Shown here piece after piece: positions 24,690 through 32,989 of a stretch of 64,000 bases of DNA. The notes beneath the pieces were generated by a model that was not told where the DNA came from, made no database searches, and worked only from the letters and a program-made list of their open reading frames with translations. Numbering within the stretch: position 1 is the stretch's first letter; each line of letters opens with the position of its first letter. The stretch covers positions 434,001-498,000 of the forward strand of contig CALUXC010000001.1 of assembly GCA_944324635.1 (NCBI GenBank). The letters run 5' to 3'. A program made the position numbers and the translations under genes. The DNA is from Candidatus Avelusimicrobium intestinipullorum (lineage in GTDB: Bacteria; Elusimicrobiota; Elusimicrobia; Elusimicrobiales; Elusimicrobiaceae).

Positions 24690-25637
24690 TTATTGCTGGG
24701 GTGCGGCAGGCGCCGGATTGGCCCCATAGTTAGGCACTTGTCCGGCCGCAGGATCCACGGGGGCGGTGCCCGAATTCAAGCCATAGTCGGCCGTTTGGCC
24801 GGCCACCGTGTTAGGCGGCATTTGCGCCCCGCTTACCTCGTAAGTTTGAGACGGGTTAGCCGCGGGATAGCCGTACGTATCCCCCGTATAAGAAGGATTG
24901 GTCCCTTGCCCAGCCGGGGCATACGCATTGCCGGGCTGATACCCGGCGGCGGGGTCATACGGATAATTATTGGCGGCCGGAGCGCCATACGTCGGCTGGC
25001 CATAGGCCGCCGCGTCCGCCGAGGAACCTACCCCGTATTCGTTTACGGAGTAAGCGGAAGCCGTTTCCGGTTGGGCGGCTTGTTCCTGGGGAAGAGCTTT
25101 CATAAAGCGTTTCGGCTTGGCTTTGCGCGCGGCAATGCCGGCTTCGGTTTCTTCCGTCAGCACGGAAGGAGTTTCCAGTTCGGTTTTAACCGAGGCGGCG
25201 TCCCCCGTTTTTTTGGCGGCGGCCGCTTCCAACTGGGCACGGCGCGCTTGCGCCGCTTTGGCGGCGTCTTCTTTGGCCAATTTTTCCAAGGCCAAGCGTT
25301 CCTGTTCGCTTAACGTATCGTTGGCAAAAGCGGGAAATTTCTTCGTATCCATGAAATTTTGATTGACGCGCACGCCGTCTTTATCAAAATACACAGGTTC
25401 ACGCGGTTCGGTTTCTTCGGGCGCTTGTTCCTGCGGTTTATTGCTGGATACGCCATAATACACCAGTTCGGGGCCGGGCGGCAGCGGAGCCGCTTTTTCC
25501 GGCGTAAGGCAATAGGCCACGCGCTGTTTGGTGGTGGCGTCTTGGTGGCTGTCCACGCGGGTTTCACAGGTGGACTGGGCCATGGCCGGCAACGCGGCCG
25601 CTAAAAACACAAAAAAGAATGCGAAGGTTTTTTTCAT
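24690..25637 (-). CDS. Unknown exported protein with Pro/Gly/Tyr-rich tail
   Basis: The 315-residue product has a signal peptide ending near AMAQ (residue 21). A Glu/Ala/Lys-rich central part (about 110-170, with EQERLALEKLAKEDAAKAAQ) looks helical or coiled coil. The last 110 residues are low complexity, rich in Pro, Gly, Tyr, Asn and Ala with repeated YG-x-P-type units, and end in Gln. Such tails occur in cell-surface or matrix proteins; function here is unknown. A GGAG ribosome site supports the ATG. Confidence 0.75.
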   Translation of the reverse strand: MKKTFAFFFVFLAAALPAMAQSTCETRVDSHQDATTKQRVAYCLTPEKAAPLPPGPELVYYGVSSNKPQEQAPEETEPREPVYFDKDGVRVNQNFMDTKKFPAFANDTLSEQERLALEKLAKEDAAKAAQARRAQLEAAAAKKTGDAASVKTELETPSVLTEETEAGIAARKAKPKRFMKALPQEQAAQPETASAYSVNEYGVGSSADAAAYGQPTYGAPAANNYPYDPAAGYQPGNAYAPAGQGTNPSYTGDTYGYPAANPSQTYEVSGAQMPPNTVAGQTADYGLNSGTAPVDPAAGQVPNYGANPAPAAPQQ

Positions 25638-25703
25638 AATATCTCCGTATTTTTATCATAGTACATTTTTGCGGGTTTTTCCAGGGAAAACAAGCCCTTG
25701 GGC

Positions 25704-25732
25704 AAAAAAAAGCCCTTCCGTACGGGAAGGGC
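25704..25732 (-). terminator. Terminator of the tRNA gene
   Basis: Read on the minus strand, GCCCTTCCCG and CGGAAGGGC form a hairpin followed by eight Ts, about ten bases after the tRNA 3' end. Confidence 0.85.
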
Positions 25733-25741
25733 ATAAAAAAA

Positions 25742-25815
25742 TGTCACCGGGTGGGATCGAACCACCGACCTAGCGCTTATGAAACGCTCGCTCTAACCAG
25801 CTGAGCTACGGTGAC
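25742..25815 (-). tRNA. tRNA with CAT anticodon (elongator Met, or Ile2)
   Basis: A full cloverleaf can be drawn on the minus strand: acceptor GTCACCG/CGGTGAC, D arm GCTC...GAGC, anticodon stem AGCGT/GCGCT with loop TTCATAA, variable AGGTC, T arm GGTGG/CCACC with loop TTCGATC, discriminator A. The anticodon is CAT. It lacks the C1-A72 mismatch and GGG/CCC anticodon stem of the initiator, so it is elongator Met, or an Ile2 tRNA modified by TilS. CCA is not encoded. Confidence 0.95.
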
Positions 25816-25889
25816 GTAAATCTTGTATATTTATTATAACAAAAGAATGCGCGTTCGTGCAAATTTTTTATTTTCTCGTCGGAGAAAAG

Positions 25890-26489
25890 TTAATCTATCA
25901 TAGAATAGACATTTAACTTTTCGGGGATTTTGGACGTTTTTGCCGTATTAAAATCCTTCTGTGCCAATTCCTTTTCTCCCATGCGTTCATACACCGCGCC
26001 GCGCGCGTTATACACTTCGGCCGCGGGCTGCAAATTGATAACGGACGTGTAATCCACCAACGCCTCGTTATAGCGGCCCAGCATAAAGTACACCCCCGCC
26101 CGAGAGAAGAAAATTTCCGGCTTGCCCGGTTTTAACTGCAAAGCCAAGTTCAGCACGGTAAGGGCGTTATTATAGTCGCCTTTGGCGGCCAAGGTGCTGG
26201 CATAGGCGGTGTAAGCGTCGGCCTGGTAGGGGTTTTTATTTAATACATGCAAAAAATCGGCTTCTGCGCGGTCATAATCGCCGGTAAAGAAATATACCGC
26301 CCCGCGAGAGGCATACCCTTCCAAATTATCCGGGTTCAGTTTCAAGGCTTGGTTGTAGGCTTCAATGGCTTTTTGAGGTTTGCCGTCTTCAAAATACCCG
26401 TCCCCCCGCAGCAAATATTCCGAAGAAGTAGGCAGCGTCGTGCAGGCCGCCAACATAAAAGGCACTAACAAAAGACCCATTTTCTTCAT
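25890..26489 (-). CDS. TPR-repeat lipoprotein
   Basis: A 199-residue lipoprotein with lipobox LAAC at residue 15. At least four tetratricopeptide repeats follow: GDGYFEDGKPQKAIEAYNQA, then YASRGAVYFFTGDYDRAEAD, AYTAYASTLAAKGDYNNAL and FFSRAGVYFMLGRYNEALVD. TPR lipoproteins of this size serve as scaffolds for pilus or secretion assembly or for outer-membrane proteins; which applies here is not known. A GGAGG ribosome site precedes the ATG. Confidence 0.88.
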   Translation of the reverse strand: MKKMGLLLVPFMLAACTTLPTSSEYLLRGDGYFEDGKPQKAIEAYNQALKLNPDNLEGYASRGAVYFFTGDYDRAEADFLHVLNKNPYQADAYTAYASTLAAKGDYNNALTVLNLALQLKPGKPEIFFSRAGVYFMLGRYNEALVDYTSVINLQPAAEVYNARGAVYERMGEKELAQKDFNTAKTSKIPEKLNVYSMID

Positions 26490-26611
26490 AACTTACGCCT
26501 CCAGGTATTCAAAAGTCCTAAAAATTATACAACATTAGTCCTATTTTTTTCTAGGCACTTATTTTTTTGAAATTGGGTCCAAAGGCCCTGTTGGTTTCAG
26601 ACATGAAGTGA

Positions 26612-26692
26612 TATAGTAAATATATAGAAAAACTGTTTTACATTTCATCCAAACCGCTGTAGTCCCAAACCCTGCTACAGCGGTTCCCCTTT
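26612..26692 (+). ncRNA. Possible small RNA with terminator
   Basis: An extended -10 element TGATATAGT (TATAGT at 26612-26617) is followed about 35 bases later by a perfect 11-bp stem (AACCGCTGTAG at 26652-26662 with its complement at 26675-26685) and a T run. No open frame lies between, and the next gene has its own promoter. This could be a short transcript or just an isolated terminator. Confidence 0.35.
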
Positions 26693-26727
26693 TTATATGC
26701 GCCCTTTCGCTTCCACCCCCGAAATGC

Positions 26728-26733
26728 TACAAT
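26728..26733 (+). promoter_or_regulatory. Extended -10 box of GT2 gene, leaderless arrangement
   Basis: TGCTACAAT ends six bases before the ATG; no ribosome site in the gap. Confidence 0.65.
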
Positions 26734-26739
26734 AACCGT

Positions 26740-27501
26740 ATGAAAACGCCGCGTATTACCCTTTTTATTATAGCCCGCAACGAAGAATCCAAAATTGCGA
26801 AATGCATTTTAAGCGCCAAGGGGCTGGTCAACGAGGTGGTGGTGGTGAACGCTTTGTCCAAGGACAAAACGGCCCTCGTCTGCCGCGAACTGGGCGCCCA
26901 AGTATTTGACCGCGCTTTTGACGGTTTTACCAACCAAAAGAATTTTGCGCTCTCCAAAGTCACGTCCGAATGGGCTTTGAATTTGGACGCGGACGAAACC
27001 TTATCCCCCGCCTTGAAAGAAGAAATCGCCCGCGTAACGCAGGATACTTCCTGCGCCGGGTTTGATATTCCCTTTTGCAACTATTTTTTAGGCAAAAAAA
27101 TGCGTTTTAGCGGGTTAAACAAAGAAACCCACCTGCGCCTGGTGCGCACCGCGCAGGCCAAATACGTGGGCGGGCTGGTGCACGAAGGGCTGGAAGTGCA
27201 GGGTAAAATTGGCCGTTTGCAGCATCCCATTAACCATTATTCCTACGACAGCATAGAAACCTATTTCCGCAAATTTAACAAATACACCTCCCTCGCGGCG
27301 GAACAAATGTACGCCAACGGGAGGAGATTTTCCTTGGCGTTTGTGCTGGTGACGATTCCCTTTGAATTTGTGAAACGCTACCTGCTGAAACTGGGCCTGT
27401 TGGACGGATTTCGCGGGCTGTTGTGGGCGGCTTTTTCCGCTTTTTACGTATTTGTAAAATATGCCAAACTGTGGCAGATTGAGGAGCAAAACGAAAAATG
27501 A
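26740..27501 (+). CDS. Family 2 glycosyltransferase, WaaE-like
   Basis: A 253-residue GT2 enzyme resembling the lipopolysaccharide core glucosyltransferase WaaE/KdtX group. The N-terminal strand ITLFIIARNEESKIAKC (about residues 4-20), the metal-binding LNLDADE (about 84-90) and the later H-rich HEGLEVQGK and INHYSYDS regions are typical. The first nucleotide-binding Asp of the usual VVVDSGSTD motif is Asn here (VVVNALSKD). It overlaps the downstream deacetylase by ATGA, suggesting joint work on a surface glycan. Confidence 0.85.
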   Translation: MKTPRITLFIIARNEESKIAKCILSAKGLVNEVVVVNALSKDKTALVCRELGAQVFDRAFDGFTNQKNFALSKVTSEWALNLDADETLSPALKEEIARVTQDTSCAGFDIPFCNYFLGKKMRFSGLNKETHLRLVRTAQAKYVGGLVHEGLEVQGKIGRLQHPINHYSYDSIETYFRKFNKYTSLAAEQMYANGRRFSLAFVLVTIPFEFVKRYLLKLGLLDGFRGLLWAAFSAFYVFVKYAKLWQIEEQNEK

Positions 27502-28286
27502 TGATGTGTTGGCTGGCCCTGGCGGCTTTGGTAGTGTATCTTTTTTGGCGTTTTCCCCAGCTTCGGAAAACGTGGTATCTGCCCAAACGCAAAGGGTTTA
27601 TTGCCCTGATGTATCATCATGTAGGCATTTTGGAAGACCCGCAGGAAGAACAATATCCCTTCACCATGCGGCCTGACATGCTGGAGCGGCAAATTTTGTT
27701 CATAAAGGCCAACGGATACACCCCCATTTCCTTGGCCGAGCTGGAAAATGCCCGCCGCGCGGGAAAATCTTCCATTCAAAAGCCCGTTATGCTGACGTTT
27801 GACGACGGGTATGAAGATAATTTCACCCATCTCTTCCCGCTGTTGCAAAAATACAACGTCCCCGCTTTGATTTTTTTGATTACCAAGCGCGTCGGCACCC
27901 CCGGATACATGACATGGGAACAAATTTTAACCATGCAGCAAAGCGGCCTGGTGAGCTTTGGCTCGCACTCCTGCTCGCACCGCCGCCTGCGCAGCCTTAG
28001 CGACGAGGAAATCCGCCAAGAAATCACCCAAAGCAAACAGATTTTGGAAGAAAAACTCGGCCGCCCCGTTACGGCATTTTGCTATCCGTACGGTGCAGGC
28101 GGCTTTGATAAACGCGTCCGCCCGCAAGTGTTTGAAGCCGGGTACACGACTGATTTTAGCACCAAAAAAGGCGTAAATCCCTGGCCGTGGAAAGGCAAAT
28201 CCACCATTCGCCGTGCGTTCCCGCGCGGGGGTGAAACCTTGTTTGATTTCCACTTGCAACTCACCCGCGGGCAAAGCAAACTGTAA
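27498..28286 (+). CDS. Polysaccharide deacetylase (NodB domain), catalytic residues intact
   Basis: A 262-residue protein with an N-terminal membrane anchor (about residues 4-20) and a NodB deacetylase domain. All catalytic motifs are present: TFDDGY (about 98-103, Asp pair for base and metal), FGSHSCSH (about 154-161, metal His pair) and CYPYG (about 195-199). It likely removes acetyl groups from a periplasmic or surface glycan. It sits between the GT2 gene and a homologous but degenerate copy. Confidence 0.92.
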   Translation: MMMCWLALAALVVYLFWRFPQLRKTWYLPKRKGFIALMYHHVGILEDPQEEQYPFTMRPDMLERQILFIKANGYTPISLAELENARRAGKSSIQKPVMLTFDDGYEDNFTHLFPLLQKYNVPALIFLITKRVGTPGYMTWEQILTMQQSGLVSFGSHSCSHRRLRSLSDEEIRQEITQSKQILEEKLGRPVTAFCYPYGAGGFDKRVRPQVFEAGYTTDFSTKKGVNPWPWKGKSTIRRAFPRGGETLFDFHLQLTRGQSKL

Positions 28287-28288
28287 CT

Positions 28289-29059
28289 ATGATTTATCTC
28301 TTCGTATCAGCCGCCGCGGCTGCGGCGGCCGTATGTATCTGGCTAATCGTGCGGCGGCGTCCTCATGCGCTGTTTGTGCTGACGTATGAAAAAATCGGCC
28401 GTGCCCCTGCCGGCTCCCGTCTTAAATACGAATGGACTTCCCCCAACCAGCTGGAAAAGATGTTGCTGTTTCTAAAAAAGCACGGTTTTTCCTCTATTCC
28501 GCTTAGCAGCCTGCAAGCAAATGAAAAACTGCCCGCAAAGCCTGTTTTGCTGGCTTTTGTAGGCGGGTATCAGTCGTTCATGGCGGAAGTATTCCCCCTC
28601 TTGCAAAAGTACCATATGCAGGCGGATCTTTTTGTGCCGCCCGCCCTGCTGGGGCAGTATAATGCATGGCAGGACCCGCACGTAGAACCCTGGCAAAATA
28701 TACTGACGATAAGCGAAATTAAAACGCTTGCCAAAAGCGGCCTTGTTAGCCTGGGGGCGATGACGCTGTCCGGGGAAGACCTTTCTCTGCTGTCTGCCGA
28801 AGAACGTGCGTTTTTGCTTTCGGAAAGCGTATTTCGCCTGCACAAACTAACAGGCGTGGCGGTAAACGGCTTCTCGCTTTATCCTGCCCAAGTAAAACAC
28901 GAGGAACAAGCCGCCGCTCTTCTTCCTGCCGAATTTACTCTTCCCGTGCTGACGGGAATAAAAGGGCTGAACCCACGCCGCCGGCCGCAGCTCATCAAAA
29001 CGCTTTTCCCGGCACGGTGCCCTTTGGCGGTGCGGTTTTCCTTATGGAAGCACAGATAA
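28289..29059 (+). CDS. Degenerate polysaccharide deacetylase-like protein
   Basis: A 256-residue homologue of the preceding gene with the same layout: N-terminal membrane helix (about residues 2-20), then a NodB-like fold (PVLLAF..., VFPLLQKYHMQADLF, SGLVSLG). The metal and catalytic residues are gone: the TFDDGY position reads AFVGGY, FGSHSCSH reads LGAMTLSG, and CYPYG reads LYPAQ. The frame is intact with no stop, so it is a kept pseudoenzyme rather than debris. It follows the active gene after two bases, so the two are probably made together. Confidence 0.85.
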   Translation: MIYLFVSAAAAAAAVCIWLIVRRRPHALFVLTYEKIGRAPAGSRLKYEWTSPNQLEKMLLFLKKHGFSSIPLSSLQANEKLPAKPVLLAFVGGYQSFMAEVFPLLQKYHMQADLFVPPALLGQYNAWQDPHVEPWQNILTISEIKTLAKSGLVSLGAMTLSGEDLSLLSAEERAFLLSESVFRLHKLTGVAVNGFSLYPAQVKHEEQAAALLPAEFTLPVLTGIKGLNPRRRPQLIKTLFPARCPLAVRFSLWKHR

Positions 29060-29074
29060 ACTAATTTGTCCAAT

Positions 29075-29104
29075 AAAAAACCCCGAATTTCTTCGGGGGT
29101 TTTT
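29075..29104. terminator. Bidirectional terminator
   Basis: CCCCGAA-TTTC-TTCGGGG flanked by an A run and a T run, between converging genes. Confidence 0.88.
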
Positions 29105-29120
29105 CATCGCAAACAAACGG

Positions 29121-30224
29121 TTATTTGTTTTTGAGTTTTGAGAATTTCGGATACAGCACGTCCGTAAATTTATTAAACTCCTTCTCCGATCCGCGAATCT
29201 TCAAATTGACCGACAGCACATACACTTCTTTGGTCAAAATATCGCGCCAGTTATTGGGGAATTTAACAAAATCCTTAAACGTGGTGATAAGCGGCAGATT
29301 TCCGCGCGTTTCTTCAAAGGTGCGCAAATTCTGCTCGGTGTAATACTGGTGATCCGGGAAGCGCCACTTCTGTTTGAGTTCCAAGCCCAAATTCTGCAAG
29401 GTGTTTTCAAACGTTTCGGGGTGCCCCAGCGCACAGAAACAGGCCGCCGGGCCTTTGATGGCGTTCAAATCCACTTTTTTGGTATTGCAAATATCAAAAT
29501 AGTATTCCGGCTCGTGGACGCTTTCCAAAATTTCCACGGTATCGTTATAGAGGCGGATTTGGTCCCGCACGTCTTCCAGCTGGCGTTCGGACACTTGGTC
29601 GCAGTGGGTCAGCAGGATAAGCGAAGCGCGTTTAAGCGCCGTCATCGGCTCGCGCAGGATACCGTACGGAAGCAAATGCTTGTTGCCAAAGGGGTTTTTG
29701 GCGTCCACCAGGATAATGTTGGCATCGCGGCGGAGGCGGTGATGCTGCAGCCCGTCATCAAGCAAAATGATTTGGCTCTTAAAGCGGCGCAGGGCTTCGG
29801 TAGCGGCGGCGGCGCGGTCGGGGCAGATGACGATGGGCACTTTGTACTGGCTCAGCACGCGGCTCATCATAAAAGGTTCATCGCCGGCCAGGCGCCAGTC
29901 GGCGTCCGGATTGTCAAACAGCACCACGGGGCCGTCCGTCTTTTGCTGGCGTTTGTATCCGCGCGACACAATGGCTACGCGAATGCCTTCTTTGGCCAAG
30001 GTGGTAGCCGCCAGCAAAACGGCAGTCGTTTTACCGGTGCCGCCGGCGGTAATATTGCCAATGCAAACCACGCGGGAATTGACGCTTTTGGCCGTTTTCC
30101 ACCCGTTCTCATAGGCGGACTGATTCAGCCACGCCCCCAAACCATACAGTTTGGAAGCCGCCAGCAGACACCCGCGGCCCAAGGAGGTTTCTTCCAAATC
30201 TTCCTTCAGTTTCAGTAAATCCAT
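29121..30224 (-). CDS. lpxK: Tetraacyldisaccharide 4'-kinase
   Basis: Phosphorylates the lipid A disaccharide precursor at the inner membrane. The 367-residue protein has a membrane-associated N-terminus, the P-loop GNITAGGTGKTTAV (about residues 48-61), RGYKR (about 81-85) and the DDGLQHHRLRRD motif (about 142-153), all characteristic. The frame opens 14 codons earlier, but the ATG at 30224 has a GAGGAA ribosome site and an extended -10 box just upstream. Its presence implies lipid A synthesis. It is divergent from the acyltransferase gene. Confidence 0.95.
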   Translation of the reverse strand: MDLLKLKEDLEETSLGRGCLLAASKLYGLGAWLNQSAYENGWKTAKSVNSRVVCIGNITAGGTGKTTAVLLAATTLAKEGIRVAIVSRGYKRQQKTDGPVVLFDNPDADWRLAGDEPFMMSRVLSQYKVPIVICPDRAAAATEALRRFKSQIILLDDGLQHHRLRRDANIILVDAKNPFGNKHLLPYGILREPMTALKRASLILLTHCDQVSERQLEDVRDQIRLYNDTVEILESVHEPEYYFDICNTKKVDLNAIKGPAACFCALGHPETFENTLQNLGLELKQKWRFPDHQYYTEQNLRTFEETRGNLPLITTFKDFVKFPNNWRDILTKEVYVLSVNLKIRGSEKEFNKFTDVLYPKFSKLKNK

Positions 30225-30250
30225 AAATTCCTCAAAAAAGTGTTTTATAT

Positions 30251-30259
30251 ATTTTACCA
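30251..30259 (-). promoter_or_regulatory. Extended -10 box of lpxK
   Basis: On the minus strand TGGTAAAAT is an extended -10 element; transcription from it gives a short leader of about 20 bases with the GAGGAA ribosome site. Confidence 0.6.
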
Positions 30260-30303
30260 TTTCCACAGCCGTTTCAAAACCGGCCAGGTTTGAAACTAAA
30301 ACT

Positions 30304-30312
30304 TGCTATAAT
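30304..30312 (+). promoter_or_regulatory. Extended -10 box of the acyltransferase gene, leaderless arrangement
   Basis: TGCTATAAT ends eight bases before the ATG at 30321. It is divergent from, and about 45 bases away from, the lpxK -10 box. Confidence 0.65.
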
Positions 30313-30320
30313 AGGTGTAT

Positions 30321-31265
30321 ATGGCAAAAGACCGTTTTCAAAAAACTCCGCTTCATTTTATTCAATACGCGGCGCTCAAATTGTTTTGCGCGCTGTTTGG
30401 GCTGCTCCCCTATAAACTGGCCGTTTGGCTGGGAAGAAAAGCCACCGGTTCGGTGCGTTTTGTAATGAAAAAACGCTTTAACCGCTCCGTATACGATATT
30501 CGCCGCGCCTTCCCGGACATGAGCGAACAGCAAGCCCGCGCCGTAGCCCTGGAATCCTGGCGCAATATGGGCGGCATTTTGGCGGAATTTATTAAGCTCA
30601 CCTCCATGTCCCCCGAAACTTTCAAAAAACATTGCCGCATTATCGGCGCCGAAAAGATGTTAAACGCCCAGAACAACACCGGCGGCATTATCCATATCGG
30701 CCACTTTACCAACTGGGAAGCCTTTGGCCTGGCGGGCGCCGTGTACGGGGTGGACAAAGCCGTGCTGGCCCAACGCGTGGATAACCCGTACGTGGACGAA
30801 GAAACCAACCGCCTGCGCAATATTTTTACGGGGCGCACTTTCTACAGCAACAACGAAGACAAACCTTTCTTTGCGTGCATGCGCTGGCTGAAAAAGAAAA
30901 AAATGCTGGGCATTTTAATTGACCAAAACGCCGGCTCCAGCGAAGTATGGGTCCCGTTTATGGGGCGCATAGCGGCGTTCTCGCCCATTACGGCTTTGCT
31001 GTCCATCAAAATGCAGGTGCCGGTGTTCCCGGTGCGCGTGTGGAGAGAAAAAGACGGCACCATCGTTTCCGAAGTGATGGACCCGGTCATTCCCCCCGCC
31101 GAATACAGCATGGACAATGTGCGCAAATTCACCAAAACGCTTGTGGGCTATTACGAAGCCTGGCTGCGCGAAAACCCCGGCTCCTGGCTGTGGGCGCATA
31201 ACCGCTGGAAACGCGAAGCCGAAGGCGAAGCCTATCTGAAACTCCACCCGGAGGAGCGCGTATGA
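30321..31265 (+). CDS. Lipid A biosynthesis lauroyl/myristoyl-type acyltransferase
   Basis: LpxL/LpxM (HtrB/MsbB) family acyltransferase that adds secondary acyl chains to lipid A at the inner membrane. The catalytic motif HFTNWEAFGL (about residues 133-142, H-x4-D/E) and IDQNAGSSEVWVPFMG (about 202-217) are characteristic. At 314 residues the length is normal. A GTG two codons earlier is possible but the ATG fits the leaderless promoter better. It overlaps gmhB by ATGA and starts the gmhB-DUF3108 unit. Confidence 0.92.
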   Translation: MAKDRFQKTPLHFIQYAALKLFCALFGLLPYKLAVWLGRKATGSVRFVMKKRFNRSVYDIRRAFPDMSEQQARAVALESWRNMGGILAEFIKLTSMSPETFKKHCRIIGAEKMLNAQNNTGGIIHIGHFTNWEAFGLAGAVYGVDKAVLAQRVDNPYVDEETNRLRNIFTGRTFYSNNEDKPFFACMRWLKKKKMLGILIDQNAGSSEVWVPFMGRIAAFSPITALLSIKMQVPVFPVRVWREKDGTIVSEVMDPVIPPAEYSMDNVRKFTKTLVGYYEAWLRENPGSWLWAHNRWKREAEGEAYLKLHPEERV

Positions 31266-31819
31266 TAAAAGCCGTATTTTTGGACCGGGACGGCACCATT
31301 ATCCACGAAAAGCCGGGCACGTATCTAAGCGACCCCGCCAAAGTGAAGCCCTATCAAAGCGCCAAAGCGGCTTTTGCATTGCTCAAAAAATGCGGATTTA
31401 AGTTTTTTATCGTATCCAACCAATCGGGCATTGGCCGCGGATATTTCACCGAAAAAGAAGTGCATGCCGTTCACGCACGCATGCTGCAGCTGCTAAAACC
31501 CGCCGTCATTGAAGAAATAGTCTTCTGCCCGCACGCGCCGGAGCAACACTGTTCCTGCCGCAAGCCCCAGCCCGAACTGGGCCTTAAGCTGATTCAAAAA
31601 TATCACATAGATCCGGCCCAATCGTATATGATTGGGGACAAAAAGGCCGATGTGGAATTTGGCCATGCCCTGGGTTTCAAATCCGTACTGGTCACCACGG
31701 CAAACGGCAAAAATCACCTTAAAAAATATCCGGACTTGCGCCCCGAAAAAGTAGCTTCCAACCTGCTAAACGCCGCGCGATATATTGCCAAAGACTGCGG
31801 AGCCGCCCATGATGCGTAA
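31262..31819 (+). CDS. gmhB: D-glycero-D-manno-heptose 1,7-bisphosphate 7-phosphatase
   Basis: HAD phosphatase that removes the 7-phosphate of heptose bisphosphate in ADP-heptose synthesis. The nucleophile motif FLDRDGTI (about residues 5-12), SNQSGIGRGYF (about 51-61), the zinc site CPHAPEQHCSCRKP (about 90-103) and MIGDKKADVEFG (about 122-133) are all intact. At 185 residues it is standard. The pathway partner, the heptose kinase, is two genes downstream. Confidence 0.94.
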   Translation: MIKAVFLDRDGTIIHEKPGTYLSDPAKVKPYQSAKAAFALLKKCGFKFFIVSNQSGIGRGYFTEKEVHAVHARMLQLLKPAVIEEIVFCPHAPEQHCSCRKPQPELGLKLIQKYHIDPAQSYMIGDKKADVEFGHALGFKSVLVTTANGKNHLKKYPDLRPEKVASNLLNAARYIAKDCGAAHDA

Positions 31820-32954
31820 GCTGGCGGCCGTATGGCTGGCGTGCCTGTTCTTATCCGCCTGTTCGGCGGGGCGGCAGGCTGCCCCGTCGTCGGTACCGTC
31901 CACACCGATTGTGCGTGACGCCTTGGCCGAAAAAGGACCGGCCCCCGCGCAGCAGCCCGTCAAACCGCAAGAACCGCAAACACCGCAAAAACCCCTTTCC
32001 AAACCGGTCAAAACACCCGCTCCCGCCAAAGAGCAGGCCCCCGAAGAAGTAACCATTTTCCTGCAATCCGCCGGGACCGACCTAAACGCCCAGGCCGACA
32101 CCCCCGAACAAACGACAAAAGCCGAAGATTTAATCGCCCAAGCCCGTAAGCAACAAACCTTAAAAGAACCCGCTAAAGATAAAGTCTCCTTTGAAGACGA
32201 AGACATAATCCCCCTGGAGGGCCGCCGCCTAAGCCCCATGGCCTACGAACCCGTCACGTTAGACGACACCCACGCCCCCTGGAGCGGCGAAGAACTGAAG
32301 TACGGGGTTTACTATTCTTTTATAAAAGCCGGCACCGCCTACATCAAAAACCGCGGGCTGACCACCGTAAACGGCCGCAAAGCCTATTTATTGCAAACCA
32401 CGGCTTTTTCCGCCGCGGTGATTGATGCTTTTTTCAAGGTGCGCGACGTGAACTATTCCTGGCTGGACGCCGAAAACTTTTATTCGCTGGGCTACCTGCA
32501 AAGCGTGCGGGAAGGCAGTTATAAGCGCGACGAATGGCTGATTTTTGATTATCCCCGCCGGTTATTCTACGGCGAACTGCAAAAGAAAGAAGCCCCGCGC
32601 GTGATATCGGGGGAACTGTCCATGCAGGTGCTGGATATGCTTTCTTCGCTTTATTTTGTGCGGGCCCAAAAGCTGGAACCCGGCAAGGACATCATTTTTG
32701 ATATCATCAACCGCGAAAGGCAGTATCCGCTGGTCGTAAAAGTGCTGGGGAAAGAAACGGTAAAAACCGACGCGGGCAAATTCAACTGTATTGTGGTGGA
32801 ACCGCAGTTTAGAGGAGAAGGAATTTTTGTAAGCAAAGGCAAAAGCCTCAAGGTGTGGCTCACGGACGACGAATACAAAATGCCCGTTAAAATGAAAACC
32901 GAAGTATTCATCGGCAGTGTGTCGGCCGAGCTACTGGAATACAAACGAAATTAA
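31809..32954 (+). CDS. DUF3108 lipoprotein
   Basis: A lipoprotein with lipobox LSAC at about residue 20, then a Pro/Lys/Ala-rich linker to about residue 120, then a DUF3108 domain (about 150-380, with EELKYGVYYSFIKAGTAYI and DVNYSWLDAENF). The family is found in Gram-negative envelopes; its molecular function is not established. The start is ambiguous between adjacent ATGs at 31809 and 31812. It overlaps the end of gmhB, so it is probably made with the lipid A and heptose genes. Confidence 0.85.
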   Translation: MMRKLAAVWLACLFLSACSAGRQAAPSSVPSTPIVRDALAEKGPAPAQQPVKPQEPQTPQKPLSKPVKTPAPAKEQAPEEVTIFLQSAGTDLNAQADTPEQTTKAEDLIAQARKQQTLKEPAKDKVSFEDEDIIPLEGRRLSPMAYEPVTLDDTHAPWSGEELKYGVYYSFIKAGTAYIKNRGLTTVNGRKAYLLQTTAFSAAVIDAFFKVRDVNYSWLDAENFYSLGYLQSVREGSYKRDEWLIFDYPRRLFYGELQKKEAPRVISGELSMQVLDMLSSLYFVRAQKLEPGKDIIFDIINRERQYPLVVKVLGKETVKTDAGKFNCIVVEPQFRGEGIFVSKGKSLKVWLTDDEYKMPVKMKTEVFIGSVSAELLEYKRN

Positions 32955-32957
32955 AGC

Positions 32958-32963
32958 TATAAT
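32958..32963 (+). promoter_or_regulatory. -10 box of the heptose kinase gene
   Basis: A perfect TATAAT, with the CAGGAG ribosome site of the kinase gene 15-20 bases downstream. This gives a short leader rather than a leaderless start. Confidence 0.6.
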
Positions 32964-32989
32964 GGTGTAATAATACGGCAGGAGATTAT

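Noticed and set aside
25742..25815. Initiator tRNA-fMet
   Set aside because: The acceptor begins with a G-C pair and the anticodon stem lacks the three G-C pairs of initiators.
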